DNA from: Candidatus Poseidoniaceae archaeon
GTDB taxonomy: Archaea; Thermoplasmatota; Poseidoniia; Poseidoniales; Poseidoniaceae
Direction: 5' to 3'
NCBI GenBank assembly: GCA_938084675.1
Contig: CALKGM010000002.1
Span: forward strand, 1 to 64,000
Length of the DNA stretch: 64,000 nt
The position numbers and the translations under genes were made by a program. Below the pieces are notes generated by a model that saw nothing but the letters and a program-made list of their open reading frames with translations, had not been told where the DNA came from and made no database searches. Shown piece by piece: positions 35,911-45,900 of the stretch (position 1 is the first letter of the stretch; every line of letters starts with the position of its first letter).

Positions 35911-36654
35911 ATGAACACCAAGATTGCACTGATTACGGGGGCTGGCCACCGGCTTGGTGCAGCCACGGCAAACAGGCTCATGGACTCCGGATGGTTTGTG
36001 TTTGTTCATGTTCGCTCTTCAATGAAGCCTGCCCGAGAACTGCTCGAACAAGCAGAGGTTCGTAACAACCGCAAATGTGGTTCAATTGTGCAGGCGGATT
36101 TGACCGATGATGGCCAACTGAAAGCGATGGTTGAAGAAGTAAAAAACCATCCAGCTGTGAAAGCGAATGGTCTTTCTGGACTCGTTCATAACGCCTCGTT
36201 CTATAGCCAATCTAAGTTTGAAGAAACATCGTTTGAATCCTTCCGAAACTTGAACCGTTTGCACATGGAGGCCCCGTACTTTTTGACGCAACAATTCCTT
36301 CCCGAATTGCGAGCAACCCAGGGGTCAGTTGTTGGCGTCGTTGATACCTCTTGGGGCAAGGCTTGGGAGGGCCTTTCTCACTATACTTCAAGCAAAGCAG
36401 GGTTGCGTCAACTCATGCTGAATCTCGCAGGAGAGCTGAGTCCCGATGTCAACGTCAATTGTGTTGCACCCGGGGCGATTATGGCTGCGGAGTGGGAATC
36501 TGAACATTTCACAAAAGTCCTCGAAAAAGTGCCGATGGGGCGCTCTGGCCAAGCATCAGACATTGCCGCAGCAGTACAACACTTGCTAGAAGCACCTCAC
36601 CTTTCTGGGCAAGTGCTCCATGTGGATGGCGGTTGGTCGATTGAAGACGCTTGA
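35911..36654 (+). CDS. Short-chain dehydrogenase, pteridine-reductase-like
   Basis: NAD(P)H-dependent Rossmann-fold oxidoreductase of 247 residues from the ATG at 35911 (in-frame ATGs at 35902 and 35884 are alternatives). The cofactor motif is ITGAGHRLGAATA; the TGxxxRxG form is used by pteridine and dihydrofolate reductases (PTR1/FolM). Further SDR features are VHNASFYS (NNAS-like), the catalytic YTSSK and CVAPGAI. The C-terminus (GQVLHVDGGWS) is standard. With a bacterial-type folP in the same window, a role in reducing folate or pterin is plausible, but not proven. A longer frame back to 35413 runs through lipA and has no SDR homology, so it is not part of the gene. Confidence 0.85.
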   Translation: MNTKIALITGAGHRLGAATANRLMDSGWFVFVHVRSSMKPARELLEQAEVRNNRKCGSIVQADLTDDGQLKAMVEEVKNHPAVKANGLSGLVHNASFYSQSKFEETSFESFRNLNRLHMEAPYFLTQQFLPELRATQGSVVGVVDTSWGKAWEGLSHYTSSKAGLRQLMLNLAGELSPDVNVNCVAPGAIMAAEWESEHFTKVLEKVPMGRSGQASDIAAAVQHLLEAPHLSGQVLHVDGGWSIEDA

Positions 36655-36690
36655 GTTTCATTGAAGAAGGAAGGCACCACCGCATGGGGT

Positions 36691-36774
36691 GCAGGGGTGG
36701 CTGAGGTGGTCAAAGGCGCCGGGCTTAAGATCCGGTCCCGTATGGGTTCGTGGGTTCGTATCCCACCCCCTGCA
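36691..36774 (+). tRNA. tRNA-Leu (anticodon UAA)
   Basis: A complete class II tRNA. The acceptor stem is GCAGGGG (36691) with CCCCTGC (ending 36773), discriminator A at 36774. The D-arm carries GG, the anticodon loop reads CTTAAGA with anticodon TAA, a long variable arm (CCC...GGG) follows, and the T-arm is GTGGG, TTCGTAT, CCCAC. The CCA end is not encoded. The long variable arm, discriminator A and anticodon all indicate leucine. Confidence 0.95.
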
Positions 36775-36868
36775 TCAACTCCTTCGGCTTCATTCTAATG
36801 TCGTCTAGAATCGCTTAACTTGATGCATCCCATGCAAAACCGTTTAACACCCCCTGCACCACGGAGGC

Positions 36869-39841
36869 ATGGTGAACAAGATGCTGTACAGCAAATCTGC
36901 AACTCATTCGCACTCAGTCGCTTGGTTCCTGGCAGCATTGATGGTTCTTTCAACAAGCGCCGTGCTCTTCGCTACAAATGACGAGAAAATGGAATTGTTT
37001 GAGGACGATTCACCGGTTATCTTTAGAAATACTGCAAATCAACAAACTTACGACCTTTACCTTGAGAAAAAGAATGACACCTATGGCGGCCAAGGTTCGA
37101 TTACAACCATCATACCCGAAATGGACCAACAAGAAGGAAGCGCCATTGAAGGTCTTGAATTTAGAAGCGCTGAAATGATCAGTAACCTCTATGTTAACGG
37201 TACAGGGGGCAATAACGTCGCTCGTCTTTCAATATACTATCAGTTCAGTGGTGCTGAGGGGTCAACTGCCGATGTGACGTTTTCCATCAAAGCAGGTGAC
37301 CAGCAGATTACATCTACAGGCAAATCGCTAGAGAATCCTTGTTCATCCGCTCCATTTTCACAGAACAGTTGTACTTGGACCGTTCTTGAAGTTGAATTCA
37401 ACATCGGTTCATCCGGATTTATGGTTCCTCAGGGCAAACAACTCAAAATTCGAATTGATGCCCAAGCAAGTTGTGAAGACAATACTGGAGGGTTTGGTCA
37501 AACCGGCTGCGATGTTGAATTTGCTTACGGGAAGGTCGGAAGTGCGAGCGGTTATTCCCGGCTTCAAATCACGACCAATGCTCTTTCTGGTTCATCGGTT
37601 CGTGTCCACAGTTGCTATGGTGACTTTGGCTGCAATTGGAACGATGCAGAAAAATTGGAATGGTCTCCAAATCATCGTTTGGAATTCCGTGAAATGCGTT
37701 TTTCTGTGGAAGTAAGGGATGCATTCGGCCGTGAAGATATTGAAGATGTCACGCTTATTATGAGCACTCCTAACGGAGCGAATTCAGTGTTTGAGAAGGA
37801 ATTTGATGATGACTCATTAAAACTCGATAACAACGGGCTCGTCGGAGTTTACAACTTCACTGCCTCTGGCTTAGCCTCTGGTGAATATCCTGTTCGTTTG
37901 GAGATTAACGATGTGCAAGGGCATTCGCTTCTCTTTGAACATCCAGGCTTAGAATTCTTGGAACATGATGTATATCTTACCGTTCCTCAAAATCAACCCG
38001 ATGTTGTGCTTTATGCGCCTGGGCAAACCAGCAAAGTGAATTTCCTCATCGAGCATACTGGGTCCGCCTCATCAAGTTTGGATGTGGTCTTTGACATTGC
38101 TGACAATCTCCCTATTGAATGGGCTGAACCTTTGTGGAGTCAAGCCAGCGGTTCATACACCCTAACAGGTGGAGGCGATTCAGCAATACCCGAGTTGTTG
38201 ATTGAGGTCCCAGAAGGCGACTTATCCGATGCCCCCGATTACCTCCAAATTGAAGCCCGTGTCTATGCAACAAACGACCAAGGCCAAAGTGAAGAAGTCG
38301 CCATTAAGAACCTAAGAATTGATTTCGAGAAGGTCGATGTGTTTGCACCCCCTCGTATTTCAGTATACGAAGACGAAGAACATCAAAAACAAATTGCAGA
38401 TTCAACCCGTCCCGAATCTTATGACGAGGGCCTTTCACACTATGTTGATGCATTCAACGGAAGCGAAAACTTCTACATTGATGTTTTCAATTCAGGGTTT
38501 GATACTGACTCGTTCAAGATCCGGGTACTGGAACAGCCTGATGACTGGCAGTACCGCTTTTATTCCAATCAAACCGGGGCTGAACTCACTGAGGATGGTA
38601 TCTATCATTTGACAACCGATATTGGGTCGACTAAATTGCTGACCGTGCGCATGCAAGTGTTCCCTCCCGAAGACCGAGAAAGCCTCGATATTGGCCTCTT
38701 TTCTCTTGCTTTCTCAAGCACAGAGGATTCGGAATTGAGGACTGATGTGGCGTTTACTGTGCACCGAACCTTTGGAATTCTCGCAGAAGTCATCGCAGAT
38801 AGTGATGGCGTTGGTGAGGACAATCTACTCGGTCAAGTAGGTCCAGTGAGCCCTACTCAAGACGTATGGTACAACGTGCGTATTTCTGATTCATCAAGTA
38901 CAAGTACGACCGAAACAACATGGCGAATCATCAATCCTCGTGACTTGTCAAGGAACGCAGATAACAATCCGAAATACACCGCTTGGGGATATACCATTTC
39001 GAACGATACCAATGATAACATTGTGGTCGTTACCCTTCCCGCTGATGAATACGTTGACCTCCGAATCAGTATCCAACTGAACGGACAGGTAGAGGCTGGA
39101 GAGCACATCGTTTACACCCGAGTTATCGAGGAAGGTGTCGAGGAAGAAAATGAGCCACGGTATTTCGACCTTCCAGTGAAGGTCATCATCAAGGAGGATG
39201 TTGTCCCTGGTAGACTTGAGATCACAGCAAAGTCCGAAGCATCGCGGTTCTCATCAGGTGAAGAGAAGAACTTAGAGTTTAAGATTACCAATCAAAACAA
39301 CGTTGAACTTGACGTGGTTATTCTATTGGAAGAACCACTTGGCTGGGAAGGCGCAATCAGTGCAACATCCAATCAGTTGGGTCGAAATTTCATTATCGTG
39401 AAACTTTCTGCGTATGAAAGCAAGGATTTCAGCCTTAGATTGACTGCACCCGATACCCTCAAAGACAGTGCTTCAATTGGGTTTGAATTCAAAGTTACCC
39501 CGATGAACAACGAAACGCCCTATGCGGAAGAGTTTGAGCAAACCTTCACGTTCCAGTACGTGACTGAATGCACCGGTGCCTCCTGCTTGTTTGGTGAATT
39601 GACCAATCCTGAGCCTCAGACCATGGTGTTCTATGTGATTCTGGGCGTGCTCTTGCTCTACGCTGCCCGTCGGGGCAGGCAACAGCCAGCACAACACGTT
39701 GACGCATTTATTTCAAATAAAGAAACGGAGCAGCTGTTTGAAGAGGAGTCGGCTGAGATGGAAGATTCCATGCCGGAGCCTGTGATTGCCCAAGACGACG
39801 ATGACGACCTAGAATTGCTCGAAGAACTTGACGACATTTGA
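36869..39841 (+). CDS. Large secreted protein with NEW3-like domain and acidic cytoplasmic tail
   Basis: A 990-residue surface protein. A signal segment (SVAWFLAALMVLSTSAVLFA) is followed by a long beta-rich, Cys-poor ectodomain. Near residues 790-880 is a NEW3-like beta-sandwich (SGEEKNLEFKITNQNNVELD, then FSLRLTAPDTLKDSAS). A transmembrane helix (about 918-936, TMVFYVILGVLLLYAARR) leads to an intensely acidic tail (DDDDDLELLEELDDI). The start is either ATG 36869 or ATG 36881; a GGAGG at 36863-36867 fits the second better by spacing. Its gene lies just before the giant protein and may be expressed with it. Ligands are unknown. Confidence 0.78.
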   Translation: MVNKMLYSKSATHSHSVAWFLAALMVLSTSAVLFATNDEKMELFEDDSPVIFRNTANQQTYDLYLEKKNDTYGGQGSITTIIPEMDQQEGSAIEGLEFRSAEMISNLYVNGTGGNNVARLSIYYQFSGAEGSTADVTFSIKAGDQQITSTGKSLENPCSSAPFSQNSCTWTVLEVEFNIGSSGFMVPQGKQLKIRIDAQASCEDNTGGFGQTGCDVEFAYGKVGSASGYSRLQITTNALSGSSVRVHSCYGDFGCNWNDAEKLEWSPNHRLEFREMRFSVEVRDAFGREDIEDVTLIMSTPNGANSVFEKEFDDDSLKLDNNGLVGVYNFTASGLASGEYPVRLEINDVQGHSLLFEHPGLEFLEHDVYLTVPQNQPDVVLYAPGQTSKVNFLIEHTGSASSSLDVVFDIADNLPIEWAEPLWSQASGSYTLTGGGDSAIPELLIEVPEGDLSDAPDYLQIEARVYATNDQGQSEEVAIKNLRIDFEKVDVFAPPRISVYEDEEHQKQIADSTRPESYDEGLSHYVDAFNGSENFYIDVFNSGFDTDSFKIRVLEQPDDWQYRFYSNQTGAELTEDGIYHLTTDIGSTKLLTVRMQVFPPEDRESLDIGLFSLAFSSTEDSELRTDVAFTVHRTFGILAEVIADSDGVGEDNLLGQVGPVSPTQDVWYNVRISDSSSTSTTETTWRIINPRDLSRNADNNPKYTAWGYTISNDTNDNIVVVTLPADEYVDLRISIQLNGQVEAGEHIVYTRVIEEGVEEENEPRYFDLPVKVIIKEDVVPGRLEITAKSEASRFSSGEEKNLEFKITNQNNVELDVVILLEEPLGWEGAISATSNQLGRNFIIVKLSAYESKDFSLRLTAPDTLKDSASIGFEFKVTPMNNETPYAEEFEQTFTFQYVTECTGASCLFGELTNPEPQTMVFYVILGVLLLYAARRGRQQPAQHVDAFISNKETEQLFEEESAEMEDSMPEPVIAQDDDDDLELLEELDDI

Positions 39842-39930
39842 GTAAAAATCAAGCCTCTTTTCATTGGGTTGTATGAACATCGTACCATTTCCCTTATGAG
39901 GCATAAAACACCCCGTCCCTTGTGAGAACC

Positions 39931-42900
39931 ATGCTGACAGGCTCGAACCTAACTGCCGCGACCCCTCAATTGCGCCTGTCAGAGCGTAAAAATGCCGTAA
40001 AATCAGTGTTTTTGACGCTTTTGATGGTATTATCATCACTTGCATCCATTGAGTATCTTGCGATCGATGTACAAGCAGCCTCAGACCAAGACGGTGACGG
40101 GCTTACATACGGTCTGGAGTATCTCATGAACACTCAGCCTAATGACCCGGATTCAGACAATGACGGCCTTCCTGACGGGTGGGAGTGGAAGTATGGACTT
40201 GACCCACTTTCCTCCACCGGAGCAGACGGCGCAGTTGCAGACCCTGATGGAGATGGAATGTCAAACCTTCAGGAATACACCTACCTCATGCCGAATGGTT
40301 GGGACAATCCCAGCACCAACTCAGTTCTTGACAATGGTGTTTGGTGGAACGGAACCATTCCGGTCAACGACTGGAACGAAGAAAATTCCATGCAATTCAA
40401 TCAACCTGCTTGCGGCGACGCTGGTTCTGACGGAACTGGCAGCATCATCCTATGCGACGAAGACCCTGTAGGGAACATCTGTACGAATGGATTTGATGAT
40501 GACAAGGACGGTTTCGTTGATGCTGCTGATTCAGATAACGATGGAGATGCAGATTGTCTGAGCGACGATGACGACGGAGACGGACTCATTGACGAGGACC
40601 CAGCTGGATGGGATACCGACGGAGATGGAATGAACGATGGATGGGAGGCAGCAAACGGCCTTAATGCAACGTCGCCATCGAATGCAGACGGGCCAAACGG
40701 AGACCCTGACGGAGACGGGCTAACCAATCTCATGGAATACGTTAATCCGACGTGGACTACGATGTGTGGTTCTTCTCCATGTTTTAGAAACGGCCCTGAC
40801 GGCGCAGTGACAGAAACCACTTCGCCTTGTGACCCTGTCCAAGGCGTGGGCCCCGGTGCCTGTGCAACCTACACGGCAGAGGTGGACGGAATCACATCAA
40901 CCAACCCACAGATTGCCGATACTGATGGTGACGGCCTCAACGATTCATATGAAGCACTTACACTTCTCACAGACCCTACGGCATCAGATACTGATGGTGA
41001 TGGCATTAGCGATGGTGTAGAAGTTAACGGTGCATACGGTAACCCTCCCCAAGCCACCAACCCCCGTGACAACAATACCGATGACGATGCTTTTGATGAT
41101 GGTGAAGAAGATATCAATTTCAACGGATTAGTGGACGAGGGTGAAACCGATCCCACTCGTCGTGAAGATGCTGGCGATGCAGACAATGATGGTATACAAA
41201 ACTGGGAAGAAAACCTCTCTTGCACGCTTTGGAACGTCGCTGATACAGACTTTGGTGGCATCAGTGACGGTGATGAGCGAAACATCAGCCATGGCACTGA
41301 CCCTTGCGATTCTCTTGTGAACTTTGAAACTACATTTGTGAGTTACGACTCTTCTACAAACCAACTCGCAATTGGGGACGGTAGTGGATTCAATCCAGGG
41401 GGTGGCGTAGGTTGGTACAATGTATCTGGGACTTGGGAATCTTTTGCTTATGCAACGGTGGTGAACACGGTAATCCAGGGCGTATCAAACGGCCCAACCG
41501 CAACGCCCAGTCAAGTTGCTAACCGGAACGGTTCGTTTTGCCATACAGATGCGGTGGCATCTGGAACCATCGGCTCCACACAGCAATATTGCGATGATGA
41601 TTTCACAGATAGTGACGGAGACGGTCTTGCCGACTGGCAGGAGTTGTTGGGTACCTTCGGATGGTTCTCAAACCCAAATATCGCAGATTCTGATGCAGAT
41701 GGAGTTGACGACTTTGGAGAAATCTCGGACAATACAGATCCAAACGAACCCTGTGCGAATTTGTTAGACGCAGACGGGGACGGGCTCAACAATTATTTTG
41801 AGAACAGTACTGGTTGTGACTTGCAATTCATTGGAATCACCAACGGTTCCCAGGACGTTTGGGTGACGGACTTCGCTTCGTTTGACACGGACCAAGGTGG
41901 CGTTAATGATCGTACAGAATACTTCGACGGAACCAATCCTCAAAATGACCCAAGTGACGACATCCAACCGGATGACTTTGACGGTGACGGTGTCCCTGAT
42001 GCGATTGAAAATCAAACTGGAACCGACTGGACCAATCCTGATACAGATGGCGGTGGGTTGCTTGATGGAATTGAATGTCCTGACCTTTATTGGGTGGCAA
42101 ATTGCGCAGGGTCGCCGTTTGACCCCTTCGACCCTACCGATGACATCCTCAACAACGATGTTATCTTCTGGGCTAACAACACCACTGGTGTTGTTGACGT
42201 GGACAGCATCCACCGTTGGCGAGCTATAACAAACGATTTTTACACGGGTTCTACGTATGCGCAACTAGACAGTGTGCATCCTAAGGAAGCAGTATCAATC
42301 CCCTACAGTAACCTGACACATCTTGCTCCTCTCTCGTTTGCGAACGACACTGTTGAATGGACCATCAATTACAACAATCCCATAAGTGTAGGTCAGATTC
42401 CAGTGCCCTCGTTCTATTCCAACATATCTTATGTGTTCGAATCGATTGCGACGTTCTCAAGAAATAACGACACGCATACCCTCACCGTCGACCAAGGCCC
42501 CATTAACGAACTTTGGTTCCAGCAACCAGAGTATTACTTCGATTGGGCGACTCTAGCATCAACAACAGTACCTGGCCAAGGCTTCCCGTACGAACTCATA
42601 ACCGATGAAATCTTTACCAATTCGAGCGATGTTCACTCCTATGTCTTCAACGTTACAAATGGCGTCGTGACAGATTCAGGAGCGACGGATGCTTACAGCG
42701 TTGCAGCATCGCTTGAAGAGTTCCTTACCAACGGGAATGCTACAACTGAATTCAAGCGTAATTACAACGGTTCAGGAACCCCCTCCATTCTTGACACAAC
42801 CCTGAATATTCTTGAAACAAGAAAAGAAGGCTCTTGCCGTGAATTCAACACTTTATTCGTCACCATGGCTCGCCTTGCCGGTCTACCAGCACGCCAAGTG

Positions 42901-45900
42901 ACGGGTTATGCTGGAGGTACGTGGACGGGAGAAGGCTATGCAGTCTACGCTACCGACGCCACTACCTGGTCCGAAGTCCGACTTCAACAAAACAGTGCTA
43001 ACGGAAACACAGACCTAGGTTGGGTTCCCTTTGACCCCTGCCCACCAGCAGAAGAAATGGAGGTTGTAAACCAAACCATTTCCACCTTGACTTGGACTCG
43101 CGACGGTACTCAAGACATCAATGTAACAGGGCAACTCCGCTATGCAGAGAACGGGACTCCCGCTTCGGAGATCCCCGTCTTTGCCTATCTTGTCCCGGTA
43201 TCCGAGGCAAACCTTGTACCAGGCCCAGGCGGTTCAATGGATCGTCTAATCGGGGAGTTCCGAACCGATGCAAATGGAAGCTTCAATTTCTCAGGTGCCC
43301 CAGATGCTCCTTCGGCACCGGGTATGCACAATATCGTCGTTGAATACCGGCAGTCTGGTTATGTTCCAAATGGAGGGACAATATACGATGGTTATGTTAA
43401 CGTGACAGAGAATTCAACCTTGTTCCATACGGCTCCTGCAGTCATCAACGCTCCGGTTGCTGGAGCAGGTGCAACCACAATCATTGAGGGGCTGCTTGAG
43501 TTTGAGAACCAACCACTCAATGTCTTCTTCCAACTTCCAAATCAAACTGTTTGGTTGACGTATACCTCTTCTGTTGACGGTGCTCAGAATTTGACCGGAC
43601 TTGTTGATAGCGCCGGAGCGTTCACCTTCACCTTGAATTTAAGTGAATTTGAGACCAAAGGAAATCTCTCTGCCACGCTTGGATATTCTGGCTGGCAGGA
43701 TACCTCCGTCACAGGTATCCCGCTTGAGGCATTCCACCTCAATCCTACGACAACGTCTATTGTCCTCAATGTGACTGATGCACCAAATCTAACCGCTGTT
43801 ATTGAGGGTCCATTAGCCAACAATAGCATCCTCCTTCTCGAAGATGACATTTGGGTGAACGGCTCTGCGGTTGCAGTAGGTGCATCACCTGTGCCATTGA
43901 CTGGAAACCTGCAACTTGCTATTCGAGGCAATAACAGTGGCGATGTTTGGTTCCAGGTCTTCAACGTAAGCGTCACGGGTACCTTCTCTGTCCAACATTT
44001 CCTCCCCTCTTCAACAATGGTTGGTTCAGGTGAACTAGAAGTGCGTCTTCGTTTCTTCCCAGCAACCCTTCCCGCAACGGATGATGCCGACGTAAGCACC
44101 AGTGTGCCATACTTCTTGCGAGGTTTCCTTGGATTCCAAGTTGCTGAATCTGCTCAGATGCGAGGCTTTGACGGTAATGTTGAGGTATCTATCAGAGACC
44201 ACCGAGGGTTTGTACAAGATCTCGTTCTTTTGGGGGATTATGATTTCTCATTCAATGGAACGTGGTACAATACAACCACGGACCCGGGTGGCGACATAGT
44301 TGAGTTCTCTTGGCCACTTGCCGCCGACCTCCGTGCAGGGGACTATCCGATTGACATATCGTTTAACGGCTCAGATTACTACCAGCCATCCATCGGTAAC
44401 GGAAGCATACGGGTGCAAGCTGAAATTGGATACAACCTTTCAATCGGACAGGATTGGACTCACATTGGTAATTCCACCTTCTTGTTCGGTGACATCTTTG
44501 ATGCGTTCTACAATACCCCAGTTCTCAACAATGGAACCCAAATTCGTGTCACTATTAACCTTGAAGACGGACCTGTTGACATCGCAACATCTTCGCTGAA
44601 CAACTCCACAGGAGCCTTCAACATCCCATTCACCATGCCAACCACCATCGCTTCGGGGGTTTACGACTTTGTGGTAGAGTTTGACTTTGAATCTCAGGCA
44701 CCAATTGGAGGTGCTTACTATTCGTATCTCGATACCAGCCTACCACCAAATCCACCAACACTGGTCTCAACTCTTGGAGGAATTGAATCAGAAGTCGTTG
44801 TCACGGCTGAACGACAAAACTACATCGTTGAAATGAACAATACCGTTGATTTCATCACTAAGATTACCGATCTCGCAGACGGTTCAAACATCACTGGGGC
44901 TTCAGTGGATTACATTTGGGACTACGGCGTTACAAACACCTCCTTGGGAACCGTTTCCTCTGATGCAGATGGTAACGCAACCTTCAGTTTCACACCATCA
45001 GGTATCGCTCCGGGATACTACGATTTATTGGTCATCGTTCAGGATGATATCAGTTCATCATTGACCGCTGGAAATACTCGATATCTGGGTAACTCCACGC
45101 TGCTCAACATCACCATTCAGGTTACGAGTGATATCCAATTCAACAATGTTCCAACCACCATCACTGCGGGAACACCGTTCAATGTGGTTGGACAGGTGCT
45201 TGACGCAGAAAACAGTTCACGACCGTTGATCTCACCAGTCCGACTCAATGTGTTCTGGCTTGAGTATCCAGACGAACTCCTTCTCAACGGGTTTTCCACT
45301 ACCACGAACGGCAGTTTCAACATGAGCGTTCCAACCGACACAGCCAACAACGGAACTCAACGAGGCCCTCACACACTCGTCATCTCCGTAGTCAACGAAT
45401 CTTCACCGTTCTATCTAACCGCAACAGCTCAAACACCAATTCAGGTCATGGGCGTATCTCGCTTAGAGAATTTGGTTCCGCTTAACCCCGTGGTGATTAA
45501 CCGTGGAAATACAATCAACATGTCAGCAAAACTTGTTGAGGCTTCGGACCTCTTTGCCCCTCTGGCAGGCTATGACGTTGGTCTTGAATTCCATGAAACG
45601 TGGTTGACGTCCACCACAACTGACGGTGAAGGCTTTGCGAACTTCTCGTATACGATACCTTACGACCACCCGTTAGGACTTATCGTCGTTCAAATGGTTT
45701 ACAACGGTTCATCTGACCTCCTCTCTACCTCGGCAAACCTCACTACCATTACCGTTCGTTCATTGACCTTCATGGTTGTTGATGCCATCTCGGACAATCC
45801 GGTTGCGGGAGATGAATTCAATATCTCTGGCCGGGTCACATCCGATAACGGCTCAGGACTAACTCAACGGGATAATATCACTCTTCCTAATGCGAACGTC